24,014 bases of DNA from JAVEVF01 sp034005175 (GTDB lineage: Bacteria > Actinomycetota > Coriobacteriia > Anaerosomatales > SLCP01), in NCBI GenBank assembly GCA_034005175.1, contig JAVEVF010000019.1, forward strand, positions 1-24,014, given 5' to 3'. The notes beneath the pieces were generated by a model. It searched no databases, was not told where the DNA came from, and saw nothing but the letters and a program-made list of their open reading frames with translations. Numbering within the stretch: the first letter of the stretch is position 1; each line of letters begins with the position of its first letter. The position numbers were made by a program, and so were the translations under genes. Positions 7,467 to 15,497 of the stretch are shown here, piece by piece.

Positions 7467-9701
7467 ATGACTACTATGGACTTCTCTCATTTGAATCCCG
7501 CGCAGCACGATGCGGTCATGGCTACCGAGGGGCCTTTGCTCGTGTTGGCGGGAGCGGGTTCTGGCAAGACAAGGGTGCTCACTAACCGCATCGCACATCT
7601 CGTGGGCGATCTCGGGGTTTCGCCCGCAGAGATCCTCGCAATCACCTTCACCAACAAGGCGGCCGGAGAGATGCGATCCCGCCTGGGCGCGTTGTGCGGG
7701 GCCAGTGTCCGCGCGATGTGGGTCTCGACCTTCCATGCCATGTGCGTGCGCATACTGCGGACCGACGCCGAGCGCATCGGTCTGACGCGTTCATTCACCA
7801 TCTATGATGCGGATGATTCCAAGCGCATGATCACCTCGGTCATGAAGGATCTCGAACTCGATCCAAAGCGCTATCCGCCCAACGGCATCGTTGCGCGCAT
7901 CTCGGCGGCGAAGAACGAGCTCATCGATGTCAAGGAGTTCGCCGAGAAGGCGACAAGCCCTCTGGACAAGGCTGCCGCCAAGGTCTTCCGGCGCTATCGG
8001 TCGCGCATGTGTGAGGCCAATGCGCTTGACTTCGACGACCTGCTCGTCGAAGTGCACCGCCTGCTTGCAGACCATCCCGAGGTGTTGAAGGCGTACCAGG
8101 ACCGCTTCCGCTACATCCTCGTCGATGAGTACCAGGACACCAACCACGCGCAGTACCAGATCGTGAACCTGCTGGCATCCAAGCATCGAAACCTCATGGT
8201 GGTTGGTGATGACGATCAATCCATCTACTCGTGGCGCGGTGCAGACATAAGCAACATCCTCGACTTTGAGAACGACTACCCGGATGCAACCGTCATCCGA
8301 CTTGAGCAGAACTACCGCTCCACAGCCACTATCCTGGCTGCGGCGAACGCGGTTGTCGCCAACAACAAGGGCCGTAAGCCCAAGACGCTATGGACGGCGA
8401 ACGCCGGCGGCGAGGCTATCAGCCGGTACTATGCGTCTGACGAGCGCGACGAGGCGCGCTTCGTAGCCACTGAGATAGAGCGGCTGCTGCGCGAGGAGGG
8501 GCGCTCCTACGCGGATGTGGCGGTCTTCTATCGCACCAACGCGCAGTCGCGTGTCCTCGAAGACGTGTTCTTGCGGGCAGGCGTTCCCTACCAGATCGTG
8601 GGCGGGACCCGATTCTTCGACCGTGCCGAGATTCGCGACGTCATGGCGTATGTCAGAGTGGCCGTGAACCCCGCCGATGAGGTAGCGCTTAAGCGCATCA
8701 TCAACAAACCCAAGCGCGGCATCGGTGATACCACCATCGCCGCTGTGGAGTACGAGGCAGCTCGGCGTGGTATGACGTTCGAGCTTGCACTGCGCGCGGC
8801 GGTCGAAGAGCAATCCATCGCCGCCACTGCACCACGTGTGCGGATCGCTGCCTTCCTCGATCTGCTCGACACAGTCCGATCAATCACTGCCCAGGGGGGT
8901 GACCTCCGCGACCTCGTCGAGGAGGTAGTGGCGCGCTCGGGACTCATCTCCGCGCTTCAGGCCGAGCGCACCTTCGAGGCGGAGGGCCGCATCGAGAACA
9001 TACGGGAGCTCCTCGGTGTAGTTGACGAGTACGTCGCGGCACACGCCGAAGCGGACCTCCCGGCATTCATGGAGTGGGTGGCCTTGCGCACTGACATCGA
9101 CACGCTTGTGGAAGGCGAGCGCGCGGTTACGATGATGACGGTGCACAGCGCCAAGGGCCTCGAGTACCCGGTCGTCTTCATCGTGGGTCTGGAGGACTCG
9201 ATATTCCCGCACGCGAACTCGATGTTCGACGAGTCTGGTCTCGAGGAGGAAAGGCGCCTCGCATACGTGGCGATCACGCGAGCGCGCGAGCGCCTCTATC
9301 TCACACATGCACATGCACGCAGTCTGTTCGGCGCCACGCAGCACAACCTGCCGAGCCGTTTCATCGGAGAGATCCCCGAGGAGCATATGACCTCCGCGGG
9401 GCTTGGTTCCACGGGCGTCTCCGGGACGGGATTCACGCGCCGAGGAAATGGGTCTCGCGGTTCGATGGCTGGGACCGGGGGTGGGGGAGGGCACGTGTAT
9501 GGCACCGGTCGGCAGCGGCGTGAGCCGCGTGCTCCAGCAGAGCAGGAGAGCTTTGAGGTGGGCGCACGGGTCGAGCACAAGGTCTTCGGTTCTGGCACAG
9601 TGACGGCTGTCGAGGGTGATCGCATCACGGTGGCATTCGTCAAGGGCGGCACCAAGAAGCTCCTTGCGGGTTTCGCGCCACTCAGGAACATGCGAGACTG
9701 A
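7467..9701 (+). CDS. pcrA: ATP-dependent DNA helicase, UvrD/PcrA type
   Basis: This superfamily 1A 3'-5' helicase has 744 residues, typical for PcrA/UvrD. It acts in nucleotide excision repair and in clearing obstacles from DNA. Visible motifs are the Q-motif (LNPAQHDAV), Walker A AGAGSGKT (28-35), motif Ia TFTNKAA, Walker B DEYQDT (220-225), motif III GDDDQSIYSWRGA (247-259), motif IV QNYRS (281-285), motif V TVHSAKGLEYPVVF and motif VI YVAITRARERL. A Gly/Arg-rich linker precedes a C-terminal Tudor-like module (FEVGARVEHKVFGSGTVTAVE), which in PcrA contacts RNA polymerase. The ATG at 7467 has only a weak ribosome-binding site, and the ATG at 7476 is an alternative start. Confidence 0.95.
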   Translation: MTTMDFSHLNPAQHDAVMATEGPLLVLAGAGSGKTRVLTNRIAHLVGDLGVSPAEILAITFTNKAAGEMRSRLGALCGASVRAMWVSTFHAMCVRILRTDAERIGLTRSFTIYDADDSKRMITSVMKDLELDPKRYPPNGIVARISAAKNELIDVKEFAEKATSPLDKAAAKVFRRYRSRMCEANALDFDDLLVEVHRLLADHPEVLKAYQDRFRYILVDEYQDTNHAQYQIVNLLASKHRNLMVVGDDDQSIYSWRGADISNILDFENDYPDATVIRLEQNYRSTATILAAANAVVANNKGRKPKTLWTANAGGEAISRYYASDERDEARFVATEIERLLREEGRSYADVAVFYRTNAQSRVLEDVFLRAGVPYQIVGGTRFFDRAEIRDVMAYVRVAVNPADEVALKRIINKPKRGIGDTTIAAVEYEAARRGMTFELALRAAVEEQSIAATAPRVRIAAFLDLLDTVRSITAQGGDLRDLVEEVVARSGLISALQAERTFEAEGRIENIRELLGVVDEYVAAHAEADLPAFMEWVALRTDIDTLVEGERAVTMMTVHSAKGLEYPVVFIVGLEDSIFPHANSMFDESGLEEERRLAYVAITRARERLYLTHAHARSLFGATQHNLPSRFIGEIPEEHMTSAGLGSTGVSGTGFTRRGNGSRGSMAGTGGGGGHVYGTGRQRREPRAPAEQESFEVGARVEHKVFGSGTVTAVEGDRITVAFVKGGTKKLLAGFAPLRNMRD

Positions 9702-9738
9702 AGCAAGGATGTCTTCCCTGAAGAGGAGGGACGAGCCG

Positions 9739-11364
9739 ATGGGTCCGGTCCTGGTCTTCGGCCACAGGAACCCCGACAACGATTCGATCTGCTCCGCGGT
9801 GGCCTACGCCCACCTCAAGAACCTCACAGACACCGAAAACATCTATCTGCCCGCACGTCTCGGGCCGCTTCCGCCCGAGACGGCGTGGGCCTTCGAGAGA
9901 TTCGGTGTGCTGCCGCCCGAGGAGATCAACCACGTGCATACGCGGGTGCGTGACGTCATGAGCGCCGACGTAACGAGCGTGGATGTGGAGACCACCATGC
10001 TGGATGCTGGTCGCATGATGCGTGAGCGCAATGTGCGGGCACTGCCCGTCCTTGAGAACGGTACGGTTCGCGGCCTCATCAACGAGACGATTCTTGCAGA
10101 TGCCTATCTCGGCGAGATTGAGATGCGTGGCTTCATGTCCATGCCGGTGGCGCTCAAACGCATAGTGGACGTGCTCGACGGCACGTTGCTCGTGGGCGAT
10201 CCCGACATGGTGCTCTCCGGTGACGTGCTCATCGGCGCCATGGAGCCCGAGACCATGGTGGGCTACATCACCGAGGGCGACACGCTTGTGGTGGGCGACC
10301 GTGTGCGTTCGCAACCCATGGCCCTTGACGCGGGAGTGGCGTGCTTGATAGTCACCGGCGGGCTGGTGCCGGCACGCGACGTTCTAGAGCTCGCTCGTGA
10401 ACGCGGCGCGGCGGTTGTCCTGACCTCGCACGCGACGTTTGCCGCCGCGCGTCTTGTGAACCTTTCGCACACGGTGGGTGATGTGATGAACACCGACGTA
10501 CTGAGGTTCGATCCTGAGATGCTGCTGTCTGAGGCCCTTGAGGATCTTCTCGGCCCCACACATCGTGAGGGTGTGGTGGTTGATGACAACAACGCTCCGC
10601 TCGGCATGGTCACGCGCACCAACATCGCGCGCGGTATCCGAAGGCGCGTCATCCTCGTCGACCACAACGAGATGGCACAGTCCGCACCGGGGATAGAGTC
10701 TGCCGATGTCATGGAGGTGGTGGACCATCACCGCATCGGTGATGTGCAGACCTACGGCCCCATCCTCTTCCTCAACATACCCGTGGGATCGACCGCCACC
10801 GTCGTAGCCATGCGCTACGAGGAGTTGGGGGTGAACCTGGAGAGGTCGATGGCGGGTATCCTGCTTTCCGCAGTGCTCTCCGATACGGTGCTGCTGAAAT
10901 CGCCCACCACCACGGAGGCTGACCATCGCATCGCCGGCAAGCTTGCCGAGATTGTTGGAGTTGCACCTCTGCCCTTCGGTCTCGAGATGTTCAAAGCGCG
11001 CAGTGCAGGTGAGTCATTCTCAGCCGCCCGCGCGGTGAAGGCCGATCTCAAGGAGTACCGGATCGGCGACACGCTTGTCGCGATCGGGCAGATCGAGACG
11101 GTAGAGCTTGATTCGGTCATGAAGCATATCGAAGACATCCGGTCCGTCATGGCCGAGCTTCGAGAGGCACGCGGCTATGACCTCGTGTTGCTCATGGTGA
11201 CCGATGTGGTGCGGGAAGGCAGCGAGATCATCGCGGCAGGCAAGGTGCGCCTCGCTGAGCGCGGGCTGTCGGTGTCTCTTGCCGAGGGGTCCGCATGGAT
11301 GCCCGGTGTGCTTTCCCGCAAGAAACAGATAGCAGCCCGGTTGGTTGATGCGGTGGGGCGGTAG
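9739..11364 (+). CDS. ppaC: Manganese-dependent inorganic pyrophosphatase with CBS-DRTGG-CBS regulatory insert
   Basis: This family II pyrophosphatase (DHH superfamily, 541 residues) hydrolyses PPi to phosphate. The N-terminal metal-binding GHRNPDNDS has His9, Asp13 and Asp15. A regulatory insert follows: a CBS motif (VRDVMSADVTSVD), a DRTGG-like domain (about 140-250) and a second CBS motif (VGDVMNTDVLRFD). The DHH part resumes with VDHNE and VVDHHRIGD. The C-terminal DHHA2 domain ends with the substrate-binding SRKKQ. CBS-PPases of this layout are inhibited by AMP/ADP and activated by ATP or diadenosine polyphosphates. The ATG at 9739 was chosen because GAGGAGGG (9723-9730) lies 8 bases upstream; an upstream ATG at 9709 is in frame but adds a non-conserved leader. 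Confidence 0.93.
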   Translation: MGPVLVFGHRNPDNDSICSAVAYAHLKNLTDTENIYLPARLGPLPPETAWAFERFGVLPPEEINHVHTRVRDVMSADVTSVDVETTMLDAGRMMRERNVRALPVLENGTVRGLINETILADAYLGEIEMRGFMSMPVALKRIVDVLDGTLLVGDPDMVLSGDVLIGAMEPETMVGYITEGDTLVVGDRVRSQPMALDAGVACLIVTGGLVPARDVLELARERGAAVVLTSHATFAAARLVNLSHTVGDVMNTDVLRFDPEMLLSEALEDLLGPTHREGVVVDDNNAPLGMVTRTNIARGIRRRVILVDHNEMAQSAPGIESADVMEVVDHHRIGDVQTYGPILFLNIPVGSTATVVAMRYEELGVNLERSMAGILLSAVLSDTVLLKSPTTTEADHRIAGKLAEIVGVAPLPFGLEMFKARSAGESFSAARAVKADLKEYRIGDTLVAIGQIETVELDSVMKHIEDIRSVMAELREARGYDLVLLMVTDVVREGSEIIAAGKVRLAERGLSVSLAEGSAWMPGVLSRKKQIAARLVDAVGR

Positions 11365-11367
11365 GGC

Positions 11368-12048
11368 GTGCGCACACATCAAGAGATCAGGCCGCCCTGG
11401 AGCAAGGACCCCAGACCCGGCCTTGCAGCGTTCATCGCTGGCATCGCGCTTGCGGGATTCATCGCGCTCAACGCCGCGATCCTGTTCTTCCCGGCATTCC
11501 AGTCGACAGATGCGCGCGTATCAGCAACATTGCGCGAGATAGCGTTGCCGGGGCTGGATCCGCTGGCTCGGTCGCTCACCTTTCTCGGCTCCGCTACTGT
11601 CATGACCGCCCTCACGGCGATCGGAGCAGTGTGGTTGTACGTACGTGGCAGTCGCTCCGAGGCGGGGCTGCTGGTAGCGACCATGGTGATCGGCACGGCG
11701 GTGGGAAGCATGCTCAAGCTCCTCATCGAGCGTGGGCGCCCTGGCCTGGAAGCGGCACGCATACCGATACCGGACAGCTACAGCTTCCCGTCGGGACACG
11801 CACTCGCCGCGTTCCTGTTCTTCGGTGTGGTGGCGTTTTTGGTCTTCATCTTGGCAGACTCGGCGCGCGTGAAGCTCGCGGGCGGCCTGGTATGCACGCT
11901 TCTCGCGCTTGGAGTGGCGTTCTCGCGCGTCTATCTCGGGGTACATTACCTCGGAGATGTCATAGCTTCGTGGATGCTGGGATCTGCCCTGCTTGTTGGT
12001 GCCACTTCCAGCTACGTGACATGGGTGACGCGCGAGCAGCGTGGATAG
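11368..12048 (+). CDS. PAP2-family membrane phosphatase
   Basis: This 226-residue integral membrane protein carries the three-part PAP2 acid phosphatase signature. These are KLLIERGRP, PSGH in SFPSGHALAAF with the catalytic-site His, and SRVYLGVHYLGD with the nucleophilic His. Transmembrane segments are apparent at about 19-42, 65-88, 95-112, 140-160, 166-184 and 192-212. The family dephosphorylates lipid phosphates such as phosphatidate or undecaprenyl pyrophosphate; the substrate is not decidable here. The GTG at 11368 starts 3 bases after the pyrophosphatase stop codon, so the two are probably cotranscribed. The Gly-Arg-Pro Arg and both His motifs are intact. Confidence 0.92.
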   Translation: MRTHQEIRPPWSKDPRPGLAAFIAGIALAGFIALNAAILFFPAFQSTDARVSATLREIALPGLDPLARSLTFLGSATVMTALTAIGAVWLYVRGSRSEAGLLVATMVIGTAVGSMLKLLIERGRPGLEAARIPIPDSYSFPSGHALAAFLFFGVVAFLVFILADSARVKLAGGLVCTLLALGVAFSRVYLGVHYLGDVIASWMLGSALLVGATSSYVTWVTREQRG

Positions 12049-12085
12049 ACCCGCCACGCTCCAGCCGAAAGATGCCGAATAAAGA

Positions 12086-12115
12086 ACAGGGCGCGCTGGG
12101 GGGAGCGCGTCCTGT
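12086..12115 (+). terminator. Hairpin, probable terminator after the PAP2 gene
   Basis: ACAGGGCGCGCT and AGCGCGTCCTGT pair over 12 positions (one G-U) around a GGGGGG loop, 38 bases after the PAP2 stop. On the + strand there is no T tract; on the minus strand TCTTTATT follows. The hairpin is clear, but the direction and strength are not. The rest of the gap to 12306 holds a second small hairpin (CCCCT/AGGGG near 12140). Confidence 0.5.
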
Positions 12116-12306
12116 TGCGTACCGAGCGGCGTTTCCCGCCCCTTGAAGGGGGAGGAGAGGGCGGGTCGCTCTGCTCTGCTGCTGATAATAGCAACGTGTG
12201 TGCCACTTGTCATCAACTGTCAGCCTGATGCAATCGAGTCGCAGAAAGCACATGTCGCAGCCCCGGCGAGCACACGCCTGCTGCAGTCTTTGAAGGAGGC
12301 ATGCTC

Positions 12307-12804
12307 ATGGGGGACGTCCACATACGCGATGCTTGCGCGACTGATGCTGCCGCCATCGCAGCCGTGTACAACACCTATATCACCGAGACCGCGGTGACGT
12401 TTGACACCGAGCCTGTAGGGGTCGAGGAGCGTCGCGAGTGGCTAGCACGTCATGACCATGACCATCCCGTGGTCATCGCCGAGGTTGAGGGAAAGGTCGT
12501 GGGCTGGGGCGCTCTCAGCCGTTGGGCGCATCGCCCCGCGTGGCACAGGACGGCAGAGGTTTCGATATACGTGGCCCGGGAACATCATGGTGAGGGTGTC
12601 GGCCACGCGCTCATGGAGGCCTTGATCGTGCGTGGCCGAGACGCTGGTCATCATGTGCTCATAGGCCAGATCGTCGCTGGCAATACCGCAAGCCTTGCGA
12701 TGGCTGAGCATGCGGGTTTCGAGCGAGCTGGTGTGTTGCGCGAGGTGGGCGACAAGCTCGGCAGCTACCACGATCTTGTGCTCATGCAGAGGATACTCAG
12801 CTGA
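12307..12804 (+). CDS. GNAT acetyltransferase, phosphinothricin N-acetyltransferase-like
   Basis: This 165-residue GNAT enzyme resembles the Pat/Bar/YncA group, which acetylates phosphinothricin, methionine sulfoximine or similar amino acids. Features in order are IRDACATDAAAIAAVYNTYI, the TAVTFDTEP segment typical of this group, GWGALSRW, the strand AEVSIYV, and the acetyl-CoA loop HHGEGVGHALM. The segment NTASLAMAEHAGFERAGVLREVG follows. An ATG at 12301 lies only one base after AGGAGG (12294-12299). The ATG at 12307 has the correct 7-base spacing and is chosen. The natural substrate is unknown. The selenocysteine peroxiredoxin gene starts 47 bases downstream on the same strand. Confidence 0.88.
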   Translation: MGDVHIRDACATDAAAIAAVYNTYITETAVTFDTEPVGVEERREWLARHDHDHPVVIAEVEGKVVGWGALSRWAHRPAWHRTAEVSIYVAREHHGEGVGHALMEALIVRGRDAGHHVLIGQIVAGNTASLAMAEHAGFERAGVLREVGDKLGSYHDLVLMQRILS

Positions 12805-12851
12805 TCGCCATGCGATATGCAGGCGCAGGTCTAGTGAAAGGAAGATGTGTC

Positions 12852-13325
12852 ATGACTGAACCGACCCGGACCGAACTAGCCGAGGGGCAGATCGCTCCTG
12901 ACATCGTGGCGCCCATCACTGGCGGAGGCGAGTTCCATCTCGCGGATCACCGCGGGTCGTGGGTGGTAGTGTACTTCTACCCTCGCGCTAACACTCCAGG
13001 TTGAACGCATGAAGCGAAGGACTTCCAGGAGCACGAGGCAGCTCTGGAAGACCTCGGCGCCCTCGTGGTGGGCGTGAGTGCGGACAAGCCCAAGGTGCAG
13101 CAGCGGTTCATCGACAAGTTCGATCTCACCTTCCCCATGATTTCTGACACCGACAAACACATCATCGATTCATATGGCGCACGAAAGGTGCTGGGTGTGA
13201 CGGCGGAGCGCTCGACCTTTCTCATCGATGCCGTGGGCCGCATCGCACGGATCTGGCGCAAGGTGAAGGTGCAGGGACATGCCGATGAGGTGGTGAGCGA
13301 GATCAAGCGGCTTAGCGGCGAGTAA
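12852..13325 (+). CDS. bcp: Bcp/PrxQ-type peroxiredoxin with selenocysteine (TGA) at the peroxidatic position
   Basis: This thiol peroxidase of the AhpC/TSA superfamily would reduce H2O2 and organic hydroperoxides. The frame from ATG 12852 (AAAGGAAG at 12837-12844, spacing 7) reads through one in-frame TGA at 13002-13004 to TAA at 13323-13325, giving 157 residues, normal for Bcp. TGA is codon 51 in YPRANTPG-U-THEAKDF, where the family has the peroxidatic Cys (YPKxxTPGCT). Conservation continues after TGA: VVGVSADK, FPMISD, VLGVTAERSTFLID, and a C-terminal helix. A SECIS-like hairpin follows at 13019-13053. The protein has no cysteine, so there is no resolving Cys at U+5 (Lys56). The 3' end overlaps thrC by 14 bases. 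A nonsense mutant is the alternative, but the position makes selenocysteine far more likely. Confidence 0.92.
13002..13004 (+). other. In-frame TGA read as selenocysteine (Sec51)
   Basis: The TGA lies exactly at the catalytic Cys codon of the Bcp family (TPG-C-T). The frame is intact on both sides and conserved protein sequence continues downstream. TGA functions as an ordinary stop at other genes in the window, for example the helicase and aroQ, so a reassigned code is unlikely. Confidence 0.88.
13019..13053 (+). promoter_or_regulatory. Candidate bacterial SECIS element
   Basis: CTTCCAG (13022-13028) pairs perfectly with CTGGAAG (13044-13050). The stem extends outward by GG/CC across an A-A mismatch and inward by AGC/GCT past a bulged G at 13029, leaving loop ACGAGGCA (13033-13040). 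The apical loop starts 28 bases after the TGA, in the range seen for bacterial SECIS hairpins that bind SelB. The loop does not show an obvious G in its first two positions, so the fold is a candidate only. Confidence 0.65.
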
Positions 13326-14862
13326 GCCATCGGTCGATACCATCCTCAACGCCCTCGCGCCCTCCATCGACGACCTCAGAGAAACGCTCAATGGCGTCAT
13401 CGAGGTTTGCGAGCGCGGTCGGCACGCAGGAACTCCCGGGAGTCAGCCGCTGCACCTCGGCAAGCATCTCGACCCCGGAAAGCGATGCGACGTCGTCGGG
13501 AAGCGGGCTGGAATAGGGAATCCCCAACAGCGCCTTGTAGACGTCTGTACCGAACTTCGCCCAGTGTGCGGTTGACACCACGACCACAGGATTTTGGTCA
13601 CGCAAGCGCTCGGCGACTTCCCATGCGACAGCTGTGTGCGGGTCGAGTAGATAGCGGTGTTCGTGCCATACCCGCTTGATCGTCGCGAGCGACTCATCGT
13701 TTGTGACCGAGTCGGCGGCGAAGTGTTCACGCACACGTGCAAAGGTCTCGCGGTCTACAGTGAAGCGCCCCTCGGTGTGCAGAGCAGCCATCCACCGCGT
13801 CGTGCGCTCAGGGTCGCGCGTGAGTTCATAGAGCTGACGCTCGAGGTTGCTTGAGATGAGAATGTCCATGCTGGGACTTGGCGTGATGACGAACTCACGG
13901 CCCGAAACATCGTACAGACCGGTGGCGATGAAATCAGCGAGGACCTTGTTCTCGTTGCTCGCGCAGATGAGGCGACCGATCGGCACTCCCAGCTGCTTCG
14001 CGTAGTACGCGCCGAGGATGTTTCCGAAATTGCCGGTCGGCACGCACACGTCCATCGGCTTGCCTGGGACCACGCCTCCGCTTCCCACTAGATCGGCGTA
14101 CGCGCTCACGTAATACGAGATCTGCGGGAGCAAACGTCCCCAGTTTATGGAGTTCGCCGAGGAGAGGAGGAGGCCATGACGCTCGCGCAGCTCGCTGGCG
14201 AACGCGCTGTCGGCAAAGGCGGCCTTGACGGCGTTCTGGCAATCGTCGAAGTTGCCGCGAACCGCGAACACGCCGACATTGTCACCGGCCTGGGTGACCA
14301 TCTGTCTGCGTTGAAGGTCGCTCACGCCCTCGGCGGGATAGAAGACCACGATGTTCGTGTGAGGCCGGTCGGCGAAGCCTTCAAGCGCTGCCTTGCCGGT
14401 GTCGCCTGAGGTGGCCACCAGCACGAGAAAATCTTCTCGCAGCATGCCAGCCGCCTGCTTCGCGCGGACTGATTCGGAGAAGAACAACGGCATGCACTGC
14501 AGTGCCATGTCCTTAAAGGCGCTGGTGGGTCCGTGCCAGAGCTCGAGCACATGAGTACCGGCCACCACCTCGGTGAGCGGAGCGATGCGTGGGTCCGACC
14601 ACTGCTCCCCATAGGCTGCCCGCATGAGCTCGGCTATGCGATCAGCTCCGACATCGACCCCGAACCGGACGAACAGATCCGCAGCGCGCCGCCAGTAGGG
14701 AAGCGCCTCGAGGGCGAGGATGTCATCGAGGGCAAGCGAGGGGAGTTCATCGGGCACGTACAACCCGCCGCCGGGAGCGATGCCAGCCACGATGACGTCG
14801 CTGAAAGCGGGCCGGGTGATGTCACGGCCGCGTGTGTCGTGGTAGGTGGTCACATGTGCCAT
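13312..14862 (-). CDS. thrC: Threonine synthase
   Basis: This PLP enzyme converts O-phosphohomoserine to threonine. The 516-residue protein is the long E. coli/yeast-type form. The N-terminal element YHDTRGRDITRPAFSDVIVAG and GGLYVPDELP lead to the PLP lysine Lys117 in HGPTSAFKD. These are followed by LVATSGDTGKAA, the ANSINWGRLLPQ segment, and the phosphate-binding VPTGNFGNILGAYYAK. The C-terminus runs convergently into the peroxiredoxin gene with 14 bases overlap. It starts 40 bases after a GNAT gene on the same strand. No good Shine-Dalgarno precedes the ATG. A TATCAT lies 6 bases upstream of it and could give a leaderless transcript, although no good -35 is seen. Confidence 0.96.
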   Translation of the reverse strand: MAHVTTYHDTRGRDITRPAFSDVIVAGIAPGGGLYVPDELPSLALDDILALEALPYWRRAADLFVRFGVDVGADRIAELMRAAYGEQWSDPRIAPLTEVVAGTHVLELWHGPTSAFKDMALQCMPLFFSESVRAKQAAGMLREDFLVLVATSGDTGKAALEGFADRPHTNIVVFYPAEGVSDLQRRQMVTQAGDNVGVFAVRGNFDDCQNAVKAAFADSAFASELRERHGLLLSSANSINWGRLLPQISYYVSAYADLVGSGGVVPGKPMDVCVPTGNFGNILGAYYAKQLGVPIGRLICASNENKVLADFIATGLYDVSGREFVITPSPSMDILISSNLERQLYELTRDPERTTRWMAALHTEGRFTVDRETFARVREHFAADSVTNDESLATIKRVWHEHRYLLDPHTAVAWEVAERLRDQNPVVVVSTAHWAKFGTDVYKALLGIPYSSPLPDDVASLSGVEMLAEVQRLTPGSSCVPTALANLDDAIERFSEVVDGGREGVEDGIDRWLTRR

Positions 14863-14902
14863 GCGTGCATGATACCTGAGTGCCGAGTGAGAAGGGCCAC
14901 CT

Positions 14903-15427
14903 CTAGCCGTCGAACTCGTCTTGTAGGAGATCCATGAGCAGGCCGTCGCGCCACGCGCCGTCGGGTCCGCGCTCGTACTGTCGCATGATTCCTACGGGTC
15001 GGAACCCCACCTTCTCGTACGCTCGGATGGCTCGGGGGTTTGCTGCAGCGGGGTCGATGTTTATGCGGTGGTGTCCGCGCTCCTCGAACAGGTGGCGTGC
15101 GAGCGTCTTAAGTGCATCGGGGCCAAGGCCTCTGCCGGCATACGGGGAGAGTACTGAGATGTCGATTCCTGCCCAGCGGTAGTCGGGGTCTGGTTCTTCG
15201 TGGTAGAGGATCACCCCTGCAAGCGTGCTGTCCGCCTCGATGGCAAGTCCGACCGAGCGTTCCTCAGTGAGCCAGCGTTTCACTCTGTGCGGGTCATCTC
15301 CCCACCAAGGAGCGGCGTTCTCATCCAATGCTATGGCTTGTGCCAAGGTCTCGACATCGGCTCTAGTGAGCGGCCGGATCGTGACCTTTTCTCCGTGCAA
15401 GATGGGGTGTTGGGGCGTCTCACTCAT
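14903..15427 (-). CDS. GNAT acetyltransferase, RimL/AAC(6')-like
   Basis: This 174-residue N-acetyltransferase contains VTIRPLTRADVETLAQ, a Trp-Trp-Gly in APWWGDDP, the strand AGIDISVLSPYAGRGLGPDALKTL with the acetyl-CoA loop (Gly-Arg-Gly-Leu-Gly), and NPRAIRAYEKVGFRPVG. The WWG motif and layout are shared with aminoglycoside 6'-N-acetyltransferases and RimJ/RimL enzymes, but the substrate cannot be inferred. The ATG at 15427 has GGAGG with 6-base spacing. The gene precedes thrC by 40 bases and is divergent from the aPGM-family gene. Resistance should not be assumed, since most chromosomal members are uncharacterised. Confidence 0.85.
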   Translation of the reverse strand: MSETPQHPILHGEKVTIRPLTRADVETLAQAIALDENAAPWWGDDPHRVKRWLTEERSVGLAIEADSTLAGVILYHEEPDPDYRWAGIDISVLSPYAGRGLGPDALKTLARHLFEERGHHRINIDPAAANPRAIRAYEKVGFRPVGIMRQYERGPDGAWRDGLLMDLLQDEFDG

Positions 15428-15497
15428 GACTGGCCTCCGGACCTAAGTCGGGCGCGATGGTGTACGCTTGTTGTGTACCCGAACGGGAGGTATCAAG

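Noticed and set aside
8880..9779. Open minus-strand frame of 299 codons opposite the helicase
   Set aside because: It lies over conserved helicase motifs, with His/Arg/Cys-rich composition typical of antisense frames in GC-rich DNA.
12810..13004. A separate 64-residue protein ending at the TGA, with a second 86-residue protein at 13065-13325
   Set aside because: Both are parts of one Bcp peroxiredoxin in the same frame; the TGA is at the catalytic Cys position and conserved sequence bridges the gap.
12852..13325. Pseudogene by nonsense mutation
   Set aside because: The single stop is exactly at the Cys/Sec site, no other damage is visible, and a hairpin follows at the right distance. It cannot be fully excluded without the genome's selenium genes.
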